This document shows, in pieces, positions 13,301 to 25,300 of a stretch of 64,000 bases of DNA. Numbering within the stretch: position 1 is the stretch's first letter; each line of letters opens with the position of its first letter. Under the pieces are notes generated by a model. It was not told the DNA's origin. It searched no databases and worked only from the letters and a program-made list of their open reading frames with translations. A program made the position numbers and the translations under genes. Source of the stretch: Pegea sp. RAD2-039 (Eukaryota; Chordata; Thaliacea; Salpida; Salpidae). Where the stretch lies: positions 186,001-250,000 of the forward strand of contig JAQGEQ010000170.1 in assembly GCA_034620365.1 (NCBI GenBank), given 5' to 3'.

Positions 13301-16300
13301 AGTTGGACCAGGACTCACATGTCCTCACAAAAATTGACAATCTCGTGTTTGAATGCGCTGCTAGGTAACTACCCGAAGCGATGATGACGTCATCAACAAT
13401 CTGGGTCGTTTCAGGGACAAGCATCGATTGATGTTTGACAAACCAGTGACCATTCGACCTCAAGTGTGGTACACTATCAAGGCCAATATAAATGGACCAT
13501 CAAGTGATTGTGGGTCCGGGGGTTACGAATCTATTACATCAATTGACGGGTTTGTTATCTTCTGACCACTGTCCTGTGGCCCACTTTTCACTTCTTCAAC
13601 TTTTTCAGAGTGAAGTTTTCTTTTCGCCGGTCTCGATTGTCTAACAATGGGACAGATGTGGCTGCAGGACAATTACCCGAGCTTCTTTACACTTTGCCGT
13701 CTACTGTAGACCAGATTCAGAAACTGACCAGTGACGAGGACCAATTAAGTCGAGATGCGCGTGACTATGACTTAGTGGACTCGCTGAAGCCGAGTTTTTT
13801 TGACAACTTTGCGACGGTAATTGTCTATCAACTTATTAACTGAGTAAGTGCTAATCACTTGTCAACCACAGGAAGTGGTTAGAACATTGCCCTATTTGAT
13901 GAAGTGGTCACGGACTTCCTTCTTTACTGATTTCTATGATGGTTTAGTAGTAGAAGATGGTGACCAGCCGACCACACCTCTGCCAAAAGATTTTGACCAG
14001 CCGACCACACCTATGCTAGAAGATGGTGACCAGCCCACCACACCTATGCTAGAAGATGGTGACCAGCCGACCACACCTATACTAGAAAATGGTGACCAAC
14101 AGACCACACTTATGCTAAAAGATGGTGACCAGCCCACCACACCTATGCTAGAAGATGGTGACCAGCCGACCACACCTATACTAAAAAATGGTGACCAACA
14201 GACCACACTTATGCTAAAAGATGGTGACCAGCCCACCACACCTATGCTGGAAGGTGGTGACCAACAGACCACACCTATGCTAGAAGATGGTTACCAGCCC
14301 ACCACACCTATGTCAGAAGATGGTGACCAGCCGACCACACCTATGCTAGAAGATGGTGACCAGCCCACCACACCTATGTCAGAAGATGGTGACCAACAGA
14401 CCACACCTATGCTAAAAGATGGTGACCAACAGACCACATCTATGCTAAAAGACGGTGACCAGCCGACCACACCTATGCTAGAAGATGGTGACCAGCCCAC
14501 CACACCTATGTCAGAAGATGGTGACCAACAGACCACACCTATGCTAAAAGATGGTGACCAACAGACCACATCTATGCCAAAAGATTTTGACCAGCCGACC
14601 ACATCTATGCTAGAAGATGGTGACCAACAGACCACACCTATGCTAAAGATGGTGACCAGCCCACCACACCTATGCTAGAAGATGGTGACCAGCCCACCAC
14701 ACCTATGCTAGAAGATGGTGACCAGCCCACCACACCTATGCTGGAAGATGGTGACCAGCCGACCAAGACCGCCCCAAAAGATATTGACTTGCGAGCCACA
14801 ACTCAGCCAGTAATTGTGTCTGACAACTTAATCAATTTGTCCTTCATCTTTTCATCTTGTATCCGTTTCTGTCGCTTCGCTTTTCTTCATCCGAGTAAGT
14901 CCATCATTCAACATCTTTTTGCAAAATGCTGACGTCATCACATCGCGTAGGTGGGCGTGACTTACGCGAGAAGTCTGCAGCTTATAATGAGATAGTTGAG
15001 GTGATGAAGCAGGTCATTTCTGATGGAGAAGTTGATAGCGCGATCAAAGACGCGAAATCAATGAGCGAGAAAGATCGGTGGTTGATTGAAGACTTCGCGA
15101 CCAACGTTGTCATGGAGATTCATCTCACTATGATCCGCTGCATCCATCTCTTCTTCCCGGACTCTCAGATGAAATGGAACTTTCTTCAACAAGCTCTCAG
15201 TCAATATCTCAATGTCAGTCTCCCGGATTTCTTGCATCTTTCTGATCCTTTGCATCCTTAGAGCTCAGGTGAAGGCAGCAGCTGTCGTCTGATCGTCATG
15301 GCGCTTGATGCGCTTCGACAACCCGCGATTGATCGCGTTGCTTGCCTTCCACTCTTCCCCCAGAGTTTTTCAAACCTTAGCGGTAATTTTATGGGTCAGT
15401 TCCCGCCAATTGCTGCTCAAATCCCCGATGTTCATGTCGTTTTTGTACAGATTGTGAATCTCTGCCGCTGTACAGCTACAAAGAAGTCGTCAACGCCCTA
15501 ATCGCGATTGCATCGTCTTCACATCAATCTATATCATCTCGCGATGATTATTTCAAAGAAGTACATCTTTGTTCTTAAATTAAACATCCAGTTGATATAT
15601 CGTTGATCTCCAGCTTGTCTACTCACCTCGCAACAGCCTCACTCATAGCAGTTGTTACTTTCTCTCAGTTCTTACTTCCGATTTCGTTTACCGCCAACGA
15701 AAGTCGGCCGAAATGATCCCAAAAAGATCAGATGAGGATCAGAATGAAACTCATCATCTAAACAGGTTTCATCTTCATCTTTTCTCACTCTCATCTTCTT
15801 TTAATCCTCATCTGATGTAGATTTGAGATCCAACATTCAGCTGATACTTGGCCTGACTATGGTGCCCTCAACAAGGACAAGATAAGTTTCGAAGTTCGCA
15901 ACAATGACGTCATCTTGTCGGGACTGGGTTTGTATGGTAGTCCCAACAACCACCTCACCTACACTGTCCAAATAGTGCGTCCCACACTTGTGGTTAACTC
16001 ATGTAACTTGTGGTCCTCATTAGATGACCACTAGTACCATAGCAACGAGGACAGTTTTATTGGAAACGAAAGGAACCATCTCACCAGTAGATTGCAGTAA
16101 CCATGTAGCAACCATCTTACTACAACCACCTGTCACACTCAATGTAACCATCTCACTACAACCATCTCATCATACTCACCACTGTTTCCAACAGAAAGGA
16201 CGTGTTTACACAATTGCGGTCCACATGGTCGGTGGTCGGACGTACAGTGGTGAACAATGTAACTTTGACCTAACTGGACCAGATGGAACGGAATTTATCT

Positions 16301-19300
16301 TCCTGACAACGAACAACATCAAGCACCAACAAATTCCCACTTTCATCTACCACAAGTAATTAGTCCACTTGTCCACCTGACCACTCGTCAACACCTTTTT
16401 CCATAGAACTGGACTGGATAGCAACAAATGTGTGACAGGTGGTGATGTGACGTTGAACACTAGTGATGGTTGGCATGGTGATGCTGTTAGTAACGATCAA
16501 GCGGTTACCACTTACCATCAACATGCTATCAACATTCTAACTCGTATATCTCAATCACTTGCTCACCACTTGAGGTCGCTCTTTGATACTGGTTGCTGTA
16601 AGTGATTGCCATGACAACCATCATCGATTAATCGATCTTTTTCAGCTTTTGATGATCTGAAGCAAGTAATTAGAAGTGATCTTGTAAGATGTCTTCTTCC
16701 ACAGCTCTTTCACAACATCGGTGATCTTCATCTTCTCCTGCATCCGTCTATTCATCTTTCATGTCTTTGATAGTTGCTATGGTAACGGAAAGCGTGCAGC
16801 GCTCATATCAGGTGCTGGATCTCATCAAGGAGCTTCTTCCACTTCTCATTAAAGCTCACACCAGGCTACAAGTCGAGACGAAAAGCGTCGATGACGTCAT
16901 AAAGCTGATCGTTCAGAGCAAACATCCGTATGATGGCGGTAGAATGCAGCAATACAAAGTGAGTGAGATCTTGTTCTGAAATCTTCATCCTGATCATCTC
17001 CTCATCTTTTCAGGCATCTTTTCCTTCATCTGTGTCTCATATGCTCCTTGAGTTTGATGTTCAATGTCAAACAGCTCAAAAAGAAGATTATTTGGAAGTA
17101 TTTGCAATCAAGCCCGGATCGGTAAGATCTACATCCATCGCTCATCATTCTTGTTTTGATCCTCTTTCATTTTGATCTTTATCTTTTTAGGATCGACGGA
17201 TTCGGATTTTGGAGCAGATGACCGGAAAGGATAACTGGCCGCTTGAAGCTTGCATGATTCCTGGTAAGCTCTTTCGTCATCAATGACGTCATCACCCTCA
17301 CCTGTGTCATCAATGACGTCATCAACAGGTCATCAACTGGAGTTTGTTCTTACTTCTTCATCAGATTACCAGAAGAAAATTGACGTAAATCCTGAAAACT
17401 TCTTCGGGTTTCGTTGCCAAGTAACAGGTTCATCGTTGATCTTCTGGATCTGATCTTCTGGATCTGATCTTGTCATGTGATGCAGGTTACAAGCCTTCAA
17501 TGAAGCGAGACGCGATTTCGCGACTAATCGACGAAATGTTGAATATTTCGAATCAAGCAATCGTCGCCCTTTCCAAGCATTCAATCACCAGTAGGTGGAA
17601 GTATCGTGGTGATGACGTCATTACAACTCGTTGATTTCAGCCAATGAGATAGAAGAAGGAAATTCGAGTGAAGTGGAGAAAACGTTCGAACAATTTGCTG
17701 ATCTCCTTTACTTCGGAAATCATCTGGAGAACTTTCCTACTCTCGAGATGTTGATGACGGATGAAGTGCCCTTCAACCAAACTTGCCCCATCAAACAATT
17801 CCTTCGCGATTTCATACAAGGTGATGTTAATACAAAAGGTGGTCACCTAGCCAGGTCAGTACTGAACCAACTGTCCCATGGGCTGGTATAAATTAGATGA
17901 TATGTAGATGGTTACAACCACAACCATATGTTGATCCATCTTGTTGCATCTTACAAGTCAATTCAGCTTCATTATTTCAATCTCTGCCCACCTCAATCAC
18001 CATACTAACCCGAGACCAAAACGAAGTCCCTGTCCACGTTCCTTTACTTAGTGTGGAGCTTCTGGTCCGTTGTCTTGCCTGTCATGACTCAACCACACCT
18101 AGAGGTAACCACAGCAACCACAACTACCCATGGTAACTGTCGTATGTTTACAGAACTTTCTTCACCCACCCATAATGAAGTACCAACTGAATGTTACAAG
18201 GAGGTGATGTTGGCGGGTTCCAAGTATCATTGTATTTCGATGATGACGTCATATCGCGATTTCTCTTTCGAAGAACTTCGTCTTGCTCTTCCCCGACCTG
18301 AAGAAGTTGAAGTCAATTGTGCCAAAGATGGTTTGTTTATTTGGCCCACTAGTTCATTTTTAACTACCTGTCCATTTGTCCACATCCTATTGACCACCTG
18401 TCCACAACCTCTTGACCACCTGTCCACTTGTCCACAACCTCTTGACCACCTGTCCACTTGTCCACAACCTCTTGACCACCTGTTCACTTGTCCACAACCT
18501 CTTGACCACCTGTCCACTTGTTTACATCCTATTGACCACCTGTCCACTTGTTTACATCCTATTGACCACCTGTCCACTTGTTTACATCCTATTGACCACC
18601 TGTCCACTTGTTTACAGGCTTGTACCGAGCTAAATGGGTGCCAAAGAGCTGTGGTAAGTTTAAACTGCAAGTTTTGTTGGATGGTCACCTTGTTGGTCCA
18701 AGCTGTGAAGTGATGGTCAAGCCTACACCAGGAGGCAGAACTGAGCAACCAAATCCGGGACTCTTGTCAACTTCTGGGAACAGCAAGTCCCTAGATGAAG
18801 ATCAAAAACTTCAATTTGTGAAAACTGATAGCAAAGCTCTTCGAATCCGAAGTAAACCTTCCCTAATGAGTGAACAGGTACAAACCCAGCCCTGCCCCTC
18901 AACCCTAGTCCTGCCCAGTCCTATCACCACCTAATACTTCTTGTAGGTGGGTTTGGTAAATCAGAATGACGTCATCCAGTTCTCCACGGAAGTGAACAAT
19001 TCCGAAGGATGTTGGGTTCGCCTCGCGAAGGTTTGTCTTTTATGACGTAATCGAATCACTTACATGACGTCATCACCAGGAATCGATGAGCAAGTACTGT
19101 GATAGTGATGACGTCACTGAAGCCTTCTGTCTGCGCTACAACAAGCTTTCTGATCACACGCTCTTGTCACCGATGATGACGTCATCAAAAACAGCAGCAC
19201 TTCTTCGAAGCATGAAATCCCCAATGACGTCACATCCGCTTCCTCACGGCGTCGACTCGTCACGCATGATAACGCGAGCTGTGAAGAAAAAATCGCTTCT

Positions 19301-22300
19301 CACTACCACTCGCGACGCCGTCGTTGCCACTAGCGACCAATTAGATACTGCCAAATCGAATCAAGCTAATCTGAGCTCCTCCAAGAAGACATCAAAGAAG
19401 AAGAAGTCAAATGACGTCACTATCTCGCGCAAGCGTCCATCGTCCACAAAAGTAAGAAGCGATGACGTCACAACTGCGCAAGTGACACAAAAGTAATCCT
19501 TAAGTTGCCAAAAAAGATGACGTCATCCGCAAGAGAAGACACAGTGGACGATTTTCTGAAAGATAAAGTGATCCGAGGAGGTTCAAGCGTCGCCGTGATG
19601 ACGTATATCGACGACCCAGACCAATGTCCCACACGCCCCAGTCTCGTCAAATCGTGAGTAGTGACGTCACTGCACTTGCTGATTGCTGATTGGTTGTTTA
19701 AAGTCATTCGAAGACGACGAAGAAGAAAATTCTGGAAACTTTGAATCAACGTCAAATCCCCGTCAACCTCAAGTAAGTGAATGACGTCACAGTCTGATGA
19801 CGTCACCAAGCGCGCTACTTGCAGACGAACTCACAAGGTGGCGCTCGCACCTTCGACGGCTGAATGTGTTCGCGCGGTGTTTGCTGCGTTACTATGGCAT
19901 CAACATCTTGATAAATACGCCATCAAGTGTTCAGAATACCTCTTACGTCATCACGTCTCGAAAGATGAAGTAGAGACTACCAGTAAGCCATTGACGTCAT
20001 CACAATTAGTCTAGTGACCCTCATCTTTAACAGCGACCTCTAGTGATGAAACTGTGGCATCTTCCTCATCACGACCCTCTCTTCCAAGCTCCCTTCACTT
20101 CCTCATCCAACTTTGGAGCTTAGTTTCTGAGCAAGTCGCGACTGAAGCGGGAAAAGTTCAAGTAGGAAGTTGCCTGCTGGCTTGTGTTTAGTCGTGTCAC
20201 GTGGCCTGCTGTGTGTGTGACGTCACATGTGGTGTCAGTCCAGCAGGTGGCGTGGTGCTGGTGGACTGAGGCGCCCTCACCCTTTTGATTCGTTCCAGAT
20301 GAATGATTTTAAGAAGGTGGTCGAAATGGAAGAAGTGAAAAAAGTCCAGAAGCTTCCAACACCTACTCCTCTTCAACTTCCTAATCCGATCATTGCTCCT
20401 CCTCAAGCTGTTCTTCCAGCTCTCGCTCTTCAAGCTCCTCTTAATAATGCGGTTCATCGTCGAGTGATTAGAAGAATAGCGGACGCGCGAAGGATGTTTG
20501 TTCACGCCATTGATGAGCCAATTGGGCATAATGGTGTTCCAGTTGAGATGCAATTCTTTATATACTCCCTTCTGCCCCATTTGATGTCGCATGTCTTTGT
20601 CTTCCTCTCTTCTCTTGCATCCAATTGATCTTTCATTGATCTTGATCTACAGATGAACAATCCACAACGTCAACAGATGAGAAATCTTCGTCATCTTCAG
20701 CGTAATGGCAAGCCTGGGGTGCTACAGATGCGACAAATCATGAGTCAGGTCGCTGAGTATCTCGATGATCCGAGCCGCGAAGCCGGAGGAAGACTTTTAC
20801 CGATGGCGCAAGGATACTTTCCGATGGGAGCGGATCAGGTGGAAGTTGTAGATAACTTGCAAGTCACTCGCTATAATCAAAACAAAGGTGGTAAGCTAGT
20901 GGCGTGTCCTTTCTGCTCCGAGAAGGTCAAGGTGATCAGTGAACACATGAAAGAGGTAAAGACTCATCGAAGATTCGCGTGAGTTGATGATTCGCGATGT
21001 TGTCATAGAAACATCCTGGATGTGGGAAGTTGTGTCAAGGACAAGGATTCAACAAGAAGGGGGAATATAAGTTGGGATGTGAGGTCATGTGTGGGTGGTC
21101 AGATACTAATGGTCACTGGTACACGATGTGTCATGGATGCAGGAACAGGTGAATGACGTCATGTAGGGATTTGTGATTGGATGTAAGGTTGCAGATATAA
21201 TTCGGAGAAACCGGATAAAACGAAGAGGATGAAAGATGAGGTCGCGAAGATGAAGATACAAAATAAAGGGAAGCATCTCATCTCAACTTACAAGGTATCA
21301 TCTCATCTTCTACATCTTTTATTACTCTTTTTTCTTATAGATCTTCAAAGAACACGCGATCTTTCTACTTGATCTTGACCGAGCCCCAAAAAGACTCTTG
21401 ATTCGAGCTTCCAATGATCCCGATTCCTGCGATTTTGTTGATCTGATCATGAGTGATCTCAAAGATTTGTGGAATGGAAAACGAGATCGAGGTTTGATTG
21501 TGATCTTGATCTTTCGGATGTTGCAATATCTTCTTCAGGTCAATCTTCGCTTCCTCCACCTTTTTTTCCAGTATCTGCTCACTACATCAATCCTGAAACA
21601 TCTAAAGATCCCGAATCTAAGTGAGTTTGCTTCTAAACTTCACCCCAAAAACTCTTCCCAAAATCTTCATCTTCAGATCTTGCTCAGAAGATGTTCAGAT
21701 GGAAGTTTCTTCTGAATCAACAGAGAAACAGGACCCCAACGAAAGTAAAAGATCTTTAAATGATCATTTGATCCTTGATTTGATCTTTGCAGACATGATC
21801 CAGGAAGAGATCTCGGATTCATTTAAAGCTGCTTTCAAAAAAGTCTTCCGCTTCACTTCCTTCATCAGCAACGCGACTTGTGACGTCATCGACTTACGTC
21901 ATCATATATTGAAAGTTCAACGAGCTGCAACTACTCGAATCTACTGTATCCAGGTGATCACTGTCACTATGAAGTCATCATGACGTCATGATCACCCGCT
22001 ATCTGTTGCTAGGCGCTGGCGTGGATGCTGCAAACAGTGACGTCACAATCTCATTTGCATACCGCCATGTGGACCTTCCTGCAAGTTCTTCTATCTACTA
22101 GTTCTGCCAAAGAATCGTCGTTTGGTGACGTCATGCGGGTTTGTGATGACGTCACAGTTGTTGATATGTTTAATTCGATGACGTCATCGACAGAGTCGAC
22201 GGCTAATGGCTGAAAATCCCTACAAGAAGTTGATGATGTGTGGATTTGATCTCTTGCATCCGCTCATCACTTCCTTTCATTGTTTTCTTGCTAGCATCGC

Positions 22301-25300
22301 TGACGTCATCAGTCACGTGACGCCGAACAGTTCATGTCAGCTGACAGCGATTAAGTTTGTGACGTCATCCACCTTCGGATGTCCTTCTGATCTTGTGATC
22401 TTTTGCAGATGTCTCAACATACAGATGCTCCCAACAGATCACAAGTTTCTGGCTGACAGCAAAATTTTTGATGAGTTGTGTGAGATCCTCTCGAGCGGTG
22501 CTGACGTCACTACAACGTTGATGGAAGATGAAGTTGGAAAAGTAGAAATGATTGAAGATATCTCGTCAAAGATCGAGATCACAGCATCCAGCAACAAAGC
22601 GATGACAAAAAGTCTAGTTGATGGATCAACCGAAACCTTTTGGGAGTCAGGTGTGTCATGGTTGAGTGAACATGAGTGATGTGAGTCATGGTTGAGTGAA
22701 CATGAGTGATGTGAGTCATGGTTGAGTGAACATGAGTGTTGTGTGTCATGGTTGAGTGAACATGAGTGATGTGAGTCATGGTTGAGTGAACATGAGTTGA
22801 TTGATTCAGGAGATGGAGATAAGAATCGCTCAAAACTTCTGACCCTCAGTGGAAGTGACATCAGTGAAGTTTGGATTCACATCGATAACACGCGCGATTC
22901 ACAGGTTTGTGACGTCATCTCTCATTTCGCTGTAACATCTGCTGATTGGTCAACAGAAAAAGGTTTCAAAGGTCAACTTTTTGGTGCTCAGTGACGAGTC
23001 CGAATCATGGAAGATGCTTCTCGCGAAAAGTGTTGCAGTTTCATTTGTTGGTTGGATCGAATGTCGATTAGCGCGCGTTTGCAAGGTCAGTGACGTCATC
23101 ACCGCTATAAGACCACGTCACGTGACTCTTGTAGAAAGTGCGAGTTGAACTTCGTGGAAATGACAACGGATTGCGAGTTCGACAAGTTCAGGTGTTTGCA
23201 GCGAAAACGCGCGAAGTTGAAAGCGCTGGAAGTTGTTCGAATCATCTGGAAATGCTCGCTACATTTGCTAGTCTTTCATGTCAGGTGATGACGTCACTAA
23301 CGCGATTATCTTCTGCTGATCACGATCATCTGTAGGTTGTCATGGAAAAAGATGAGTTTGGAGGAAAAACAAAAGTTGTAAGAACGCAGGAATACTGGAA
23401 GCAGGTGACGTCATGAACGCGACACGCGCTATTCAACTGGTACCCCTGATTACTTGCAGGTGATTACAAGTATCTTGGATGCGATCACACATGAACAGAA
23501 GAAACTCTCTAGTATCATCAACTCTCCTTATATCAAGGTGATCACGTCACAGACGCTATGACGTCACTAACTTCGATGACGTCACAGAAATACTCTGATG
23601 ATTTCTGCTTGGAGTTGGTGACGTTGTTGATTGACTGGATTGAAGCTGATGCTAGCAACATCCGCCTCTACACATCTCATCGATCTCTTGCATCCAATCT
23701 TCTCATTCTTCTTCATATATCAACTTCTCGCGTTCAAGAAGTGGTTAGTGACGTCATCAGTGACGTAATTGACGCGCTGTGACTCACATGTTGTTATGCA
23801 GACGATTGATTTGTTGAAATTGATTTTTTATGATCATCTTCCTTCATACTTTTGTGATGAACTTTTAGGACTTGATGTTCCAAATCTTCAAACAGTCTTT
23901 GATCACCACCAGGTGGCGTAGTCGCGCGCTTTAAACTACTTTTTTATTCCGGATTGTTTATAGAACGATCAAGCGCCACCTAGTGACGACTTTTCTGTGT
24001 TGGATCCCTTCTTAGCAGTGATCGCGAAGTCTTTGATGGTTCAGATAAAAGGAACAAATCTCCCCTCATCACTGGAAGTTGCTCCGAAGTCCCTGTGGAG
24101 GAATCGGAAACTTTGTACGATCGATCTTCAGACCTCTTTCAGATCTTCTTCAAATGATGCGGATTTATGGTTTCGAGGTCCCAAACCAAGCCTGACGGTT
24201 GTCAAAGGAGTCCTGAGCCTCTTTTCCGACATCATGAAGGTTTGATCCTCATCTGATCCTCATCATTTGTTGATCATGTGTCTTTCATGAAGACTGGTGT
24301 TGAATGGAAGAGAGTTGCAAACGCTACGATCTCTCGTGCTTTACTCAATCTCACCAAGTTAAGTGAGAAAGATCGAGAAGCAAGTGCGATCACTAGAGGG
24401 CGCTACTTCTGGCTAGCACTCGCCGCCTTATGTGTGTTGGATAAGAGTCACGTGGATATGTTGACGCCATTAAAAGAAGCTACTGGTAACCATAGTAACA
24501 AGGTCAGTGAACGATCGATCGTTGTTCGAGAGCTTCTCTATTCCCTCTTCAATTTGTTCATTTGATTCGCTTCGTTATGATCAAGTAGATGAAAGGGTGC
24601 TTGATAGCGTCCTTCTTTCCCCCTTCCTTACTTCCTTCCTTCCTTTATATTTCAAACCGCTTCGTTCATCTCATTTTTGTTCAAACTTCGACCAGCTCAT
24701 AGCTTTAGTTACCAGCTAGCAACCAGATACCAGCTAGCAACCAGATACCAGCTAGCAACCAGATTTCAGCTAGCAACCAGATTTCAGTTAGCAACCAGAT
24801 ACCAGCTAGCAACCAGATTTCAGTTAGCAACCAGATACCAGCTAGCAACCAGATTTCAGTTAGCAACCAGTGATTTTTTCTAAGGCTACCAGAGATGGCT
24901 CCTTGTATCCAACTGCATCGATTTTTATCGTTACAAGACAAAGAGCGAACTCATATCTTCACATTTCTCATCGAGAATCCTCACGAAGTTTCAACCTTTG
25001 ATGTTCGGTCACGTGAGTTCCACTTTGCTGGTCACCGGTGGTACGTTTACACTGGCAAGCCCAACAACGAGTACTTCAGGTGAGTTGTCACTGTAGTTAC
25101 CATGTCCAACTGTCCACTAGTTTCTATCTACGGATCGTCAACTTGGGAAAAGATGTCCGCGTCCACACAGCTTACTCCTTCAACGTCATCAATTTGGTCA
25201 ATTGTCAAAACAATTACACCTACTACAGTCCTCCTAGTGGTCGCGTATTCTCGCGTAATGACGACGCGTTGTCATGGGGATGGAAGGAATTCATCCGTCG

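Noticed and set aside
13934..14635. Minus-strand frames of 112-114 aa (repeats of SIGVVGWSP)
   Set aside because: Opposite-strand shadow of the 33-bp tandem repeat. No start context, domains or splice support.
13953..14768. CRISPR-like array
   Set aside because: Copies are contiguous 33-bp units without unique spacers, in an animal gene. The same holds for the 30-, 18- and 14-bp arrays.
18227..18748. Minus-strand 173-aa frame with [10 protein letters not shown] repeats
   Set aside because: Shadow of the 30-bp intronic repeat and the filamin-like exons.
22439..22861. Minus-strand 140- and 84-aa frames with [10 protein letters not shown] / [10 protein letters not shown] repeats
   Set aside because: Antisense of the 30-bp repeat in intron 22651-22809 plus DOC-domain exons.
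24677..24941. Frames with RYQLAT (plus) and GIWLLAE (minus) repeats
   Set aside because: Translations of the 18-bp tandem repeat upstream of the nested gene.
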